From: an uncultured Lachnospiraceae bacterium
GTDB taxonomy: Bacteria > Bacillota > Clostridia > Lachnospirales > Lachnospiraceae
Assembly (NCBI GenBank): GCA_910589635.1
Contig: CAJUTD010000011.1
Coordinates: forward strand, 1 to 19,232
DNA: 19,232 nucleotides
Direction: 5' to 3'
Under the pieces are notes generated by a model. The model was not told where the DNA came from. It made no database searches and saw only the letters and a program-made list of their open reading frames with translations. The stretch's first letter is position 1. Each line of letters opens with the position of its first letter. The position numbers and the translations under genes are program-made. Shown here one piece after another: positions 1 to 8,360 of the stretch.

Positions 1-100
1 ATCCATTCACAAATTTTTCATTTTAGGCTTGACTTTTAATAGTTAGTCTTTTCTAACAACAGTATATAGGGAATTGTACAACACACCAAATATTCCACGC

Positions 101-128
101 AAAAACCCCCGCCGGGATCGGGCAGGGG
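101..128 (-). terminator. Rho-independent terminator after the large DUF1680 glycosidase gene
   Basis: Read on the minus strand, a GC-rich hairpin pairs CCCC-T-GCC (128-121) with GGCGGGG (113-107). It has one bulged base and a 7-nt loop, and runs directly into five T residues (105-101). It lies about 40 bp beyond the stop codon at 168, so it should end the minus-strand transcript coming from the glycosidase gene. The rest of 1-100 holds nothing I can support. Confidence 0.85.
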
Positions 129-167
129 CCTTTGCATGTTTATAAAGAAGGGATATACAAATATAAC

Positions 168-3100
168 CTATCTGACTTTTACCTTCACCGTCTTACTATA
201 AGCGGTGTAAATCTTTTTCTTTCCAGAAGTCTGATACGCTCTCACTTTAAAGTAGTAAGTGCCTTTCTTCATCTTCTTGAAAGTCTTCTTTGTCGTCTTA
301 GCTTTCTTGATGGTAGCTACTTTCTTGAACTTTCCATTCTTCTTGGAAGAACGATAAATCTCATAACCTTTCGCCTTTGCTACCTTGCCATAGCTTACCG
401 TAACGGTGCGCTTCTTAGCTTTAGCTTTGACCTTCGCAGGCGTCTTTACCTTGTATGCGCTTGCTGCCTTACTGTAGGAACTCTTCACGGTTCCTCTGGT
501 AGCAACAACCTTGTAATATGCCGTCTTGCCCGCTGTAGAACTCTTGTCTGTATAAGTAGTCTTCGTCACAGTTGCAATCTTCTTGAAACCGGAAGATTTC
601 TTGTAAGAGCGGTATACAATATATTTCTGCGCGTTCGCTGCTTTCTTCCATGTGACCTTGATATTCTTGCTGCCGGTCCATGATGCTTTGACAGAGGAAG
701 GTGTAGATGGCTTCACAGTAACAGTACTTCCGCTCTGCACTTTCAGATTGCTAATCGCTGTGTTCAATGCTCCTGTCGCCGTTGTCACTTCATCCTTTGT
801 CGCAAGTTTATTATCATATACTTTTTTCGCTTTGTCAAGAGCTGTCTCTAAATTTTTCCAACTATCGGCAGTATATTTTTTCTTATCCATAGCCGAAGCC
901 TTATCTATGGCCGTCTTTAAAGCCGTCTTATCTGCCGTTGTCGGGGGATTTACAAGCTGTAAACCATTCATTGCTTCCTTCACTGCCGCCAACGCTGCCT
1001 CTACGTCAGCTTTCGTTGCCGATGGGCTTTCCTGCACTTCCTTGGCCTTGGCGAGAGCTGCTTGCAGCTTATTCCAGCTGTCATCCGTATACTTGCCTCC
1101 GTTCGTAGTGCCCGCCGCTTTTATAACCTCATCCACAGCGTCTTCCAGCACAGCCTTATCTTCTGCCGCTGCCGGGACTTTTCCGCTTACCTTCCAGCGA
1201 TAAATACCATTTGCAGCAGCCTCACTGTGCACAGTCATCACCAGTTTAACGGCGATTGTCGTAATCTCATCAAAATTGATGGTGTTGTATTTGTCAATGG
1301 CAATAATGTCTTCAAAGTTAGAAGTCATGTTTGCTTCTTTCCAAGTTCCATCCTCGGCGATATACATAATCTTTAAACTTGCCGGAACCCTGGTTCCGCC
1401 CGCATCATCATACCAGAAGATGTCAAAGCGATCCATCGTAACTTCCGAGTCCCACATATATTGTACATAATGTTCGCTGCCCGGCTGCTGAGCATAGTTG
1501 CCCCATCCTTTATTTGTACCGTCATTTGACCTTATGGGCTCCCAATCAGCTTTAATACCTTCCAATTTCTCCCAGCCTGCGGTAAAATCAGAAGTTACAG
1601 ACGCAGCAAATTCCATATTCTGCGAGTTTACTTCCGGTGGGTTTGTGGAACAGAAACTTCCAACAATCGAAACGTCGCCCGTTACATTTTGTACAGTATA
1701 AGTATTATCTGCACCGGCTTGCACCTTCTGCCCGTTAACTACCAGCATCTGCAATTTGTAACCTTCTTTAGGCTGTGCCGTAATCAACAGGTCCGTACCC
1801 TCTTTCACTACCTCGTCTACAGTAAAGCCGCCCTTCTCCGGCGTATAATTCGTCACATCCACATCATAATAATTTCCATCATCCGAAATGGTAAATACCT
1901 TGAAATACGCATGATATGCAGAAGTCGCATACTCTGGGGCAAACATGGGCGCAAAATTATATCCGTTTGCTGTCAGCGTGGGGAATCCATTTGCTGCGTT
2001 CGTGCCTGTCTGGATAGAATCTGGCAGGTTCGCGGACAGTTTGAGTACAATCCAGTCGGTACGACTGTCTTTAGCCGCCATAACGAATGGTCCATACATT
2101 ACGCTCGCCACGGTGGACGCACCAATCTTATCCGGGGTCTTGTCAAGGTGCAGCGTCCATGGCATCTCGACGTCAATAACGTCGCCTGCCTGAACACCCT
2201 CAACGGTTACATAACTGCTGATTTCTGCATTTACATTTACTTTAACGCCATTTTTCTTCACGGTAAATCCGTTAGTTGCCCAATAGGGAACACGCAGCTT
2301 CATATCAAAGCTCTGCGCCGTCTTGCCTTCCATTGCAGAAACAGTCAGCTTCGTCGTCTCTGAAGGGAATTCCGTCTCCTGTACCAGTTTCACGCCTTTT
2401 TCTTCCCATGTGAGAGTCGTGGGCAGATACAATCCTACATACAAAGCGTCTGCCGTCTTAGCGTAAGCTGCTTCCTGGTATTTCACATGATTCTCCATGC
2501 CTGTGCCGTGGCAGCAGGTAAAGGCATTGTAATCGTCGCCGAAATCTCTTGTGCCCCCCGGCCCAATCGGAAGCATGTAAGTGGTTCCATTATGCATGCT
2601 ACCGGTAACATTAGGAGTCTGGGATGCCAGAATCTGATTGTAAAGCGTACGCTCATAATAATCCATATATTCTGCATTGTCGGGGTTGTAATTATTGAGC
2701 ATTTTCGTAAGTTTGAGCATGTTGTAAGCCGCACATGTCTCACAGTTGCTGTTTCCTGAAATACTATTTGCCTGCTGATAGGGATCCGTAAATTTCTCAC
2801 CCGTACCAACGCCGCCGATGGAATATGCATAGCGGGAAACTACCATCTGCCAGAAATTCTCTGCAATGTCGTAATATTTTACTTCCGGGCTTCCCTTTGC
2901 TACGGTCGCCTCATAAATTTCCATAGCGCCGATAATCTGAGGGATATGCTGATTGGCATGTTTCTTCTGAATACTGTCTACGTTAGCCGCCAGGCTGTTA
3001 AAGAATTCCGTATTATCAAATAATTTTGCACCCTCTAAATAGATATCTGCATCGGGATCGTTATCTGCTTTGGCATAAATATAAAGCTGTGCCATAGATT

Positions 3101-5432
3101 CATTAAATCCGCCAAACTCACCCGCAATATACATCGCCCACATCTTTGTAAGCTTTTCCTGTCCGCATGCGCTGAGACGGTTATGCGTCCATTTGCCAAG
3201 CGCTTTGGCTGCCTCCAGCGCTTCTGTGTTTCCGGTATAGGTGTAAGCGTCAAGGAAGCCTGCTATCAATTTGTGCAGCGTATAATACGGCGCCCAGATT
3301 CCGTCGTCTCCGCCATAAGGCGTGTATTTCTCCAATTCTGCAAACTGGTTCGGTGAATATGCGCTGATAAAGCCTTCGCCCCATTCATTGGGGTCCTTGC
3401 TCCACTTGGACTGCGCAGAACCCTGAGATACGAAATCCTTGGCCTGCCCCTTAGACAACTTTTGCAGTTCCCTCAGCTCATGAATCATCTCTTTTAATTT
3501 AGTATTTAGCTCTTCATCGCCTGTAGATGCATAAGCAAGCGCCAATGCAGACATATAATGGCCGGTAGAATGTCCGCGCAGCAATCCGCTGGGTTCATCC
3601 CATCCGCCTAAAGGCTGCACGCCTTCAATCTCTGCCGTCTTTCCAAACGTTTTGTAAAAATTGTAAAGCATGCGCTTGTTATCGAGCAGTTTAAGATAGG
3701 CGATATCCCGGTCTCTGTTCTGCGTGAGAATAGAGCCATTATCACCAATTTTGTCGAGTGAAATATCACTTAGATCAAAACTTTCAGAAACTACCTCTTT
3801 GGCAACTTCATCCTGCTCTACCACGTTGACCTTAGCCGTTACTTTTTTGGACGGCCTGGCGTCTACAATAGAGCCCTCAACCTCAAAATTGCCTACCGTA
3901 TTATATTTGCTGGCCTCAATCGCTGTCGGCCAGGTTACCTTCTCTTTACCGATAGTGTTATCAGTGTAAGTTACCTTTACATGATTTGGCAGGGATGGGC
4001 TCTTGCCTTTCAAAGTAGTTACATTGACATCTTCGACTGTTTTGATTGTAACTGCCTCACGGAATGCCAATACGTTGACGTCAAGTTCTACTTTGGCTGT
4101 CGCCTCATTATAGGAAACCGTTGCCGTTAATTTCCCGCTCGCATTTTCAGCGCCAATCTCCGGCCTGGTAACTTTCGCTACGCCGTTTTCAATCTTAATC
4201 GCAGGGTTTGTGCTTGCCCACTGAATGACGGAGCCTAAACTTCCGGTTGTCGGAAGTACAATATCCGCCGTTACCGCAGACAAATCTCCCATATTCTTCT
4301 TGAGCTCAGCAGCATCCTTGTCTGCTATCTGCTGATCTGTATACTGTGCAAGGACTGTCACGTCAAATGTCTTCGTCACATTCGCCTGACCTTTACTGAT
4401 GGTTGCCATAAGCGTTCCCACAGCGTCCGAAGCGCCCTTGCCCGGCCTGGTTACTTTACCGACGGTCTTGCCATTCGCTGTCTGAATCTGGATCGCAGAG
4501 TTCTGGCTGGTCCATGCAATGTCGGAACCGTTGATACCTTTTGTGGGAAGCTCGATATCTTCTGTTACAGCAGAAGTATCCCCTAAATCTAAATCTCCAT
4601 TGTCAGCAGAAACAATACCGGCGTCATCCACATCATACATTGCCTGGATTTCTGCCGCTGTCAACGCCTTATTGTAAATCTTAACCTCTGCAAACTGGCC
4701 TTTCGTGGGGTCGTTCCCAAACTGTCCATAGGCAATATAATTACCGGTAGTATTTCCAAGACTTTTGACTGTAAGTTTTGTGTCTACGGTATCCTTAACC
4801 TTCTGTCCATTCTCGTACAAAGTCATGTTCGTACCGTCCATTACCACGGTCGTAAGTACCCAGCGGTTCTTATCAATATTTTGATCCACACCTTTAGATA
4901 CGCCCACCTCAGCCTGCCAGCCTGTATTCGTGATGGCAGCGGCATACCCTTCATGTCCTGTATTTCCGCCATCCGACAAAAGATACATGTATTTGTTGGT
5001 GTCAGAACCGAAATCCCAGATTCTCTGGTAACCGGTATTCGTCGACAATTTTACCCACATGCTGATGGTAACAGCCTCGCAGTCTTTTAAAATCCCATCG
5101 GGTAATTGCAAATATGTACCATCTTCACCGCCCGGCAGGTTTAATGCCTTGACCGGTTTGCCGTAAATATTGACATCGTCAATCGTATAGTTGCCCTCCG
5201 GGGCGCCTCCTATCCTCTTTAAGTGCCCGGCATTTTTATTGCCGGAAAGATCGCTGATTTCCGTAGAAAAACTGTTCTGTAAATCAAAATTGTAATACAG
5301 AATCAGTCCATCTTCCGTCTCGCCTGCTGCTTGCACGGATGATACTCCCTGTGGAATCACACCTGTAAGCATGAGGGCTAATGACAGAATCGACGCCAGC
5401 AATTTTTGAAAAAGCTGTCTTCTTTTCCTCAT
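168..5432 (-). CDS. Secreted multidomain DUF1680 glycosidase (probable beta-L-arabinofuranosidase, GH127/GH146 type)
   Basis: This 1754-residue exported enzyme probably releases beta-L-arabinofuranose from plant glycans outside the cell. Domains in order are: signal peptide (1 to about 36, KRR then a hydrophobic core and VQAA); LamG-like jelly roll (about 42-268); two copies of an Ig-like domain sharing a TRPxxGA motif (about 270-456); a Big_4-like Ig domain (about 460-540); catalytic alpha-barrel plus beta domains (about 545-1180); a small bacterial-repeat domain (about 1190-1262); a discoidin-like domain (about 1268-1420); two FIVAR helical repeats (1424-1494, 1498-1565); and two lysine-rich Fn3-like domains. 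The zinc-thiolate site of the family is present: E879, E898-x-C900 and C973-C974, the first of the pair matching the known nucleophile. The start at 5432 is chosen because AAGGAGG lies 7 nt upstream; a GTG at 5456 precedes that site. There is no LPXTG or SLH anchor. The substrate is inferred from family. Confidence 0.88.
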   Translation of the reverse strand: MRKRRQLFQKLLASILSLALMLTGVIPQGVSSVQAAGETEDGLILYYNFDLQNSFSTEISDLSGNKNAGHLKRIGGAPEGNYTIDDVNIYGKPVKALNLPGGEDGTYLQLPDGILKDCEAVTISMWVKLSTNTGYQRIWDFGSDTNKYMYLLSDGGNTGHEGYAAAITNTGWQAEVGVSKGVDQNIDKNRWVLTTVVMDGTNMTLYENGQKVKDTVDTKLTVKSLGNTTGNYIAYGQFGNDPTKGQFAEVKIYNKALTAAEIQAMYDVDDAGIVSADNGDLDLGDTSAVTEDIELPTKGINGSDIAWTSQNSAIQIQTANGKTVGKVTRPGKGASDAVGTLMATISKGQANVTKTFDVTVLAQYTDQQIADKDAAELKKNMGDLSAVTADIVLPTTGSLGSVIQWASTNPAIKIENGVAKVTRPEIGAENASGKLTATVSYNEATAKVELDVNVLAFREAVTIKTVEDVNVTTLKGKSPSLPNHVKVTYTDNTIGKEKVTWPTAIEASKYNTVGNFEVEGSIVDARPSKKVTAKVNVVEQDEVAKEVVSESFDLSDISLDKIGDNGSILTQNRDRDIAYLKLLDNKRMLYNFYKTFGKTAEIEGVQPLGGWDEPSGLLRGHSTGHYMSALALAYASTGDEELNTKLKEMIHELRELQKLSKGQAKDFVSQGSAQSKWSKDPNEWGEGFISAYSPNQFAELEKYTPYGGDDGIWAPYYTLHKLIAGFLDAYTYTGNTEALEAAKALGKWTHNRLSACGQEKLTKMWAMYIAGEFGGFNESMAQLYIYAKADNDPDADIYLEGAKLFDNTEFFNSLAANVDSIQKKHANQHIPQIIGAMEIYEATVAKGSPEVKYYDIAENFWQMVVSRYAYSIGGVGTGEKFTDPYQQANSISGNSNCETCAAYNMLKLTKMLNNYNPDNAEYMDYYERTLYNQILASQTPNVTGSMHNGTTYMLPIGPGGTRDFGDDYNAFTCCHGTGMENHVKYQEAAYAKTADALYVGLYLPTTLTWEEKGVKLVQETEFPSETTKLTVSAMEGKTAQSFDMKLRVPYWATNGFTVKKNGVKVNVNAEISSYVTVEGVQAGDVIDVEMPWTLHLDKTPDKIGASTVASVMYGPFVMAAKDSRTDWIVLKLSANLPDSIQTGTNAANGFPTLTANGYNFAPMFAPEYATSAYHAYFKVFTISDDGNYYDVDVTNYTPEKGGFTVDEVVKEGTDLLITAQPKEGYKLQMLVVNGQKVQAGADNTYTVQNVTGDVSIVGSFCSTNPPEVNSQNMEFAASVTSDFTAGWEKLEGIKADWEPIRSNDGTNKGWGNYAQQPGSEHYVQYMWDSEVTMDRFDIFWYDDAGGTRVPASLKIMYIAEDGTWKEANMTSNFEDIIAIDKYNTINFDEITTIAVKLVMTVHSEAAANGIYRWKVSGKVPAAAEDKAVLEDAVDEVIKAAGTTNGGKYTDDSWNKLQAALAKAKEVQESPSATKADVEAALAAVKEAMNGLQLVNPPTTADKTALKTAIDKASAMDKKKYTADSWKNLETALDKAKKVYDNKLATKDEVTTATGALNTAISNLKVQSGSTVTVKPSTPSSVKASWTGSKNIKVTWKKAANAQKYIVYRSYKKSSGFKKIATVTKTTYTDKSSTAGKTAYYKVVATRGTVKSSYSKAASAYKVKTPAKVKAKAKKRTVTVSYGKVAKAKGYEIYRSSKKNGKFKKVATIKKAKTTKKTFKKMKKGTYYFKVRAYQTSGKKKIYTAYSKTVKVKVR

Positions 5433-5439
5433 TTGATAT

Positions 5440-5446
5440 CCTCCTT
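5440..5446 (-). promoter_or_regulatory. Ribosome binding site deciding the start of the large glycosidase
   Basis: A perfect AAGGAGG on the minus strand lies 7 nt before the ATG at 5432. The in-frame GTG at 5456 lies upstream of this site and would add eight polar residues before the KRR of the signal peptide, so the ATG is preferred. Confidence 0.85.
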
Positions 5447-5492
5447 CTTCTCTCACGAGTTATTGTTTTGGGCAGTCACGCCCTGTATGCAA

Positions 5493-5537
5493 ATTATATT
5501 TGCCAAAGGAGAATAATCCCATGATAAATATTTATGG
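5493..5537 (-). promoter_or_regulatory. Candidate promoter/operator region before the large glycosidase gene
   Basis: The 131-bp gap between the solute-binding protein gene and the glycosidase gene contains a consensus TATAAT on the minus strand (5498-5493). I see no convincing -35 box at the right distance. An AT-rich perfect palindrome ATAAATATTTAT (5524-5535) sits just upstream, where an activator could bind. It is flanked by CCAT and GG, which extend the symmetry imperfectly. A separate start for this gene, driven by the neighbouring AraC-type regulator, is plausible but unproven. Confidence 0.3.
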
Positions 5538-5563
5538 TTCCTCTCATATTTTAAACCATTTTG

Positions 5564-6796
5564 TTATCGCTCTATCTCTTTGACGTATTTCCGCCAGATT
5601 TCCTCTACGCTTTCCTCGCTTCCAAACATTTTATTGAGGCTGTCCGAAAGGGCATTGCATACTTTCTTCCAATCCTTAATAGATTTCCTGCTGATTCCGT
5701 CTTCCATCTGGCTGATAAATACCTGATACTGCGGATTTTTCTGGCCAAACGATTCTGCAAGTTCCACTTTGGGAGGTATGTTTCTGGTAATTTGGCAGAT
5801 CTCCTCCATGACCTCTTTCTCATTATAGTAATTGATAAATGAAACTGCGCCGGACACATTCTTTCCATTAACCGCCGCCAGGACCTCTCCGCCTGCCACC
5901 ACCCCTTGGGAAGTATGAGCAGGAAATTTAAAAATCCCATACTCCATGCCGGACTCCTCAAGTTCTGCCATAGCCCAGGGACCATTCTCAATCATGGCGA
6001 CCGTACCTTCCAGGAAACTTTTCGTCAAATCGTTTTGCGACCAGTTCAGGCAGTCATTCGGCATGCATTTCTTTTTCAAAAGACCGTCTATTAGTAAAAA
6101 AGCATCCTTGCATCTGCTATCTGCCATACAATCAGGTCTCGCTCCTGCCGCCAGCATCCAGGGCATAAACTGAAAAGCCCCCTGTTCACCGCTGACTGCT
6201 GACATTGCGAATCCATAACAGCTTCCTTCTTTTGTCAAAGCAGCTGCCGTTTCCTTAAATTCATCCCATGTAGTAGGAACTTCCAGTCCCTTTTCACGGA
6301 ACATCCGTTTGTTATAAATGATAGCTGTATTGTTGCAGCAAAAGGGCACGCCATAATAACGCCCTCTGCCCTCCACAGATTTCCATACCTCTTGATAGTA
6401 TTCCTTTACCGAAACAGTTTCTTGTAGATGATCCGTAATATCCGCAAGCATCCCCAGCTTAATCAGGCTGCCGACATCGGGATTGTCCGCCAACACCAAA
6501 TCCGGCAAATTTTCCCCGGACTGTGAAAAAGACAACGCTCGAATAAAATCCGCCATAGGCACATACTCCCAGGAAATCTTATATTGCTGCTGCGATTCAT
6601 TAAAACCGTCCACTAGCTTATCTAATCCTTTTTTCTGGGCCTCCGTCTCATAATAAGTCCAAAGTATCAGCTCCTGCCTTTTATCATTTTTCACTATTTC
6701 TGTATCTGATGAATTGTCATCTGATTTGCCCCCGCATCCCATCAGCCCCATCATAAAAAACAGCATAACCAGACTGTATATTGTCCTCTTCTTCAT
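5564..6796 (-). CDS. Extracellular solute-binding lipoprotein (ABC sugar uptake family 1)
   Basis: This 410-residue exported lipoprotein should bind an oligosaccharide at the outer face of the membrane. The N-terminus shows MKKR, a hydrophobic stretch and a lipobox L18-M19-G20-C21, followed by a Gly/Ser/Asp-rich tether. The mature part has the fold signature of family 1 sugar-binding proteins: LILWTYYE near the start of the mature protein, DLVLADNPD around residue 100, YGVPFCCNNTAIIYNKRMF in the middle and a PTTWDEFKE segment typical of the hinge region. Length fits the family. The gene starts 14 bp after the response regulator stop, so the two are surely co-transcribed. No MalF/MalG-type permease or ATPase gene adjoins it, which is unusual; it may use a distant transporter or act as ligand receptor for the kinase. 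The bound sugar, perhaps arabino-oligosaccharide, is inferred from the flanking glycosidase. Confidence 0.9.
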   Translation of the reverse strand: MKKRTIYSLVMLFFMMGLMGCGGKSDDNSSDTEIVKNDKRQELILWTYYETEAQKKGLDKLVDGFNESQQQYKISWEYVPMADFIRALSFSQSGENLPDLVLADNPDVGSLIKLGMLADITDHLQETVSVKEYYQEVWKSVEGRGRYYGVPFCCNNTAIIYNKRMFREKGLEVPTTWDEFKETAAALTKEGSCYGFAMSAVSGEQGAFQFMPWMLAAGARPDCMADSRCKDAFLLIDGLLKKKCMPNDCLNWSQNDLTKSFLEGTVAMIENGPWAMAELEESGMEYGIFKFPAHTSQGVVAGGEVLAAVNGKNVSGAVSFINYYNEKEVMEEICQITRNIPPKVELAESFGQKNPQYQVFISQMEDGISRKSIKDWKKVCNALSDSLNKMFGSEESVEEIWRKYVKEIER

Positions 6797-6810
6797 AAAA
6801 CCTGCCTCAT

Positions 6811-8319
6811 TTACCGGTATTCTGCCGGTGAAATTCCTGTTACCTCCTTAAATACTTTTGTAAAATAATTAGAATTACTGTAGCCGCATTCCTGTGCCAC
6901 CTCATAAATTTTCATATCCGACATTTTCAGCAGCCGTTTGGCATGGCTGATACGGAATTTTTTCAGGAATACAGAAAAATTCATGCCCATTTCACGTTTA
7001 AACAACATACTCAAATACTCAGGAGTAATATTTAAGACCTCAGCTGTTTTCTCCAAGGAGATACCTTCTTTATAATGCGTCCTAATATATTCCAAAGTAC
7101 GGTTGATCGTGTAATTACTGATACCTTCCTTCATCCGCCTGTCACAGATTTCATCACCATATTTCATGAGGATTTCATACATTTCCGTCCTCGTATACGC
7201 TGAGAACACGCCTTTTAAGTAATCTTTTTCCTGTAGGCTCTCATACGCTTTGCGGTTAATTTCCTTGGCAACATCCATCATCCTGGTTATCAGCTTTACC
7301 ACTCCATAACGAATCTCTCCCGCTCCATGTTCCTGTGAGATTGCTTGCTCTAAGAATTCATTAAGCCCCACTTTCATCTCTTGGTAATTTCCGGTCTCAA
7401 GAGCCAAAAGAATTCTTCTCTCCGCCTGAACAGGATATTCTAATTCCTTGGTAGACTCTTCCGCAAATTCTTCCGCGCGCAGCAAACCACAGTTATCCTT
7501 TGTAAAATAGCCAAGCAGCGCTTTTTGTACGCTCTCAAAACAACTCGTCCATTCCTCCATTGTCTCACAAGTGCCTATACATAAGGGAATTTCCCGCTCT
7601 TTCTTTTGATATCCATATCTTGCCATCTCATCAAAAGAATTTTCAAATAATAAAATTTCTTTTCTTCTGCCTTTGATAATTAAAATTCTCAGGCTGATGC
7701 GCTCTTCCCAGGCGTCAAGAAATTCTAATTCCGGGAATTGGCGTTTGATACTGCGCAAATGGTATTCCATCTCTTTCATATCGTCCTTTTTGAGGTTTCC
7801 AAAATAACAGGCTATGATACCGTAAATCTTGCCCATTTCCTCTTTGAAAATATTCTTTAAGGCTTTTTTTGCTTCTCGTTGCTCATCCTTAGTGCCAAAG
7901 AAATATTCCCGCGCATAATTTTCCGGTTTTTTGACAAATTGGAATTTACTCTCCGTATGCTTGTTTTCAATCCGCTCTAACGTTTCCTGCAATGCGTCCA
8001 CGGAGACCGGTTTTAATAAATATTCCTGTGCGCCAACACTCAGCGCCCTTTTCGCATATTCAAATTCTGCATATCCGCTAATGATAATGCTATAAATTTC
8101 TACTCCTTGTTCTTTGAGGTGTTCCAGCATATCAAGCCCATTCATTCCATTCATACGGATATCTGTGATTACAAGATGCGGACGGTTTTCTTTAATAAAC
8201 GCAATCCCTTCCATGGCATTTTTACATGTGCCAATCACCGTATGCCCTGTCGCCGTATTTATCATTTTCTCCAATCCGTCCCGAATTGCAATTTCATCCT
8301 CTACAATTACAATCCTCAT
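6811..8319 (-). CDS. Two-component response regulator, YesN-type (REC plus AraC HTH)
   Basis: This 502-residue cytoplasmic transcription factor should be phosphorylated by the adjacent kinase and activate sugar-use genes. An N-terminal receiver domain (1 to about 120) carries the acidic pocket E7-D8, phospho-acceptor D53 in VITDIRM, switch S81, Y100 and the conserved K103-P104. A long middle region (about 130-395) with no recognisable motif links it to the DNA-binding part, as is common for YesN-like regulators of Clostridia. The C-terminus (about 400-502) is a complete AraC/XylS double helix-turn-helix, including the diagnostic second-motif segment GYSNSNYFTKVFKE and the ending GISPAEYR. The gene starts 41 bp after the kinase stop and ends 14 bp before the solute-binding protein start. 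Likely targets, inferred, are this cluster itself and the glycosidase gene downstream. Confidence 0.93.
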   Translation of the reverse strand: MRIVIVEDEIAIRDGLEKMINTATGHTVIGTCKNAMEGIAFIKENRPHLVITDIRMNGMNGLDMLEHLKEQGVEIYSIIISGYAEFEYAKRALSVGAQEYLLKPVSVDALQETLERIENKHTESKFQFVKKPENYAREYFFGTKDEQREAKKALKNIFKEEMGKIYGIIACYFGNLKKDDMKEMEYHLRSIKRQFPELEFLDAWEERISLRILIIKGRRKEILLFENSFDEMARYGYQKKEREIPLCIGTCETMEEWTSCFESVQKALLGYFTKDNCGLLRAEEFAEESTKELEYPVQAERRILLALETGNYQEMKVGLNEFLEQAISQEHGAGEIRYGVVKLITRMMDVAKEINRKAYESLQEKDYLKGVFSAYTRTEMYEILMKYGDEICDRRMKEGISNYTINRTLEYIRTHYKEGISLEKTAEVLNITPEYLSMLFKREMGMNFSVFLKKFRISHAKRLLKMSDMKIYEVAQECGYSNSNYFTKVFKEVTGISPAEYR

Positions 8320-8360
8320 TTCATCACCTTTTCCTCTATAATCTTACTAATATCCCTTCA

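Noticed and set aside
652..1203. A 183-codon open frame on the plus strand opposite the FIVAR region
   Set aside because: It lies wholly opposite a well-supported domain region rich in Ala/Lys codons, has no ribosome site I can support, and its sequence is low complexity.
1689..2363. A 224-codon open frame on the plus strand opposite the glycosidase catalytic region
   Set aside because: The opposite strand encodes recognisable family sequence throughout, and the frame has no domain pattern.
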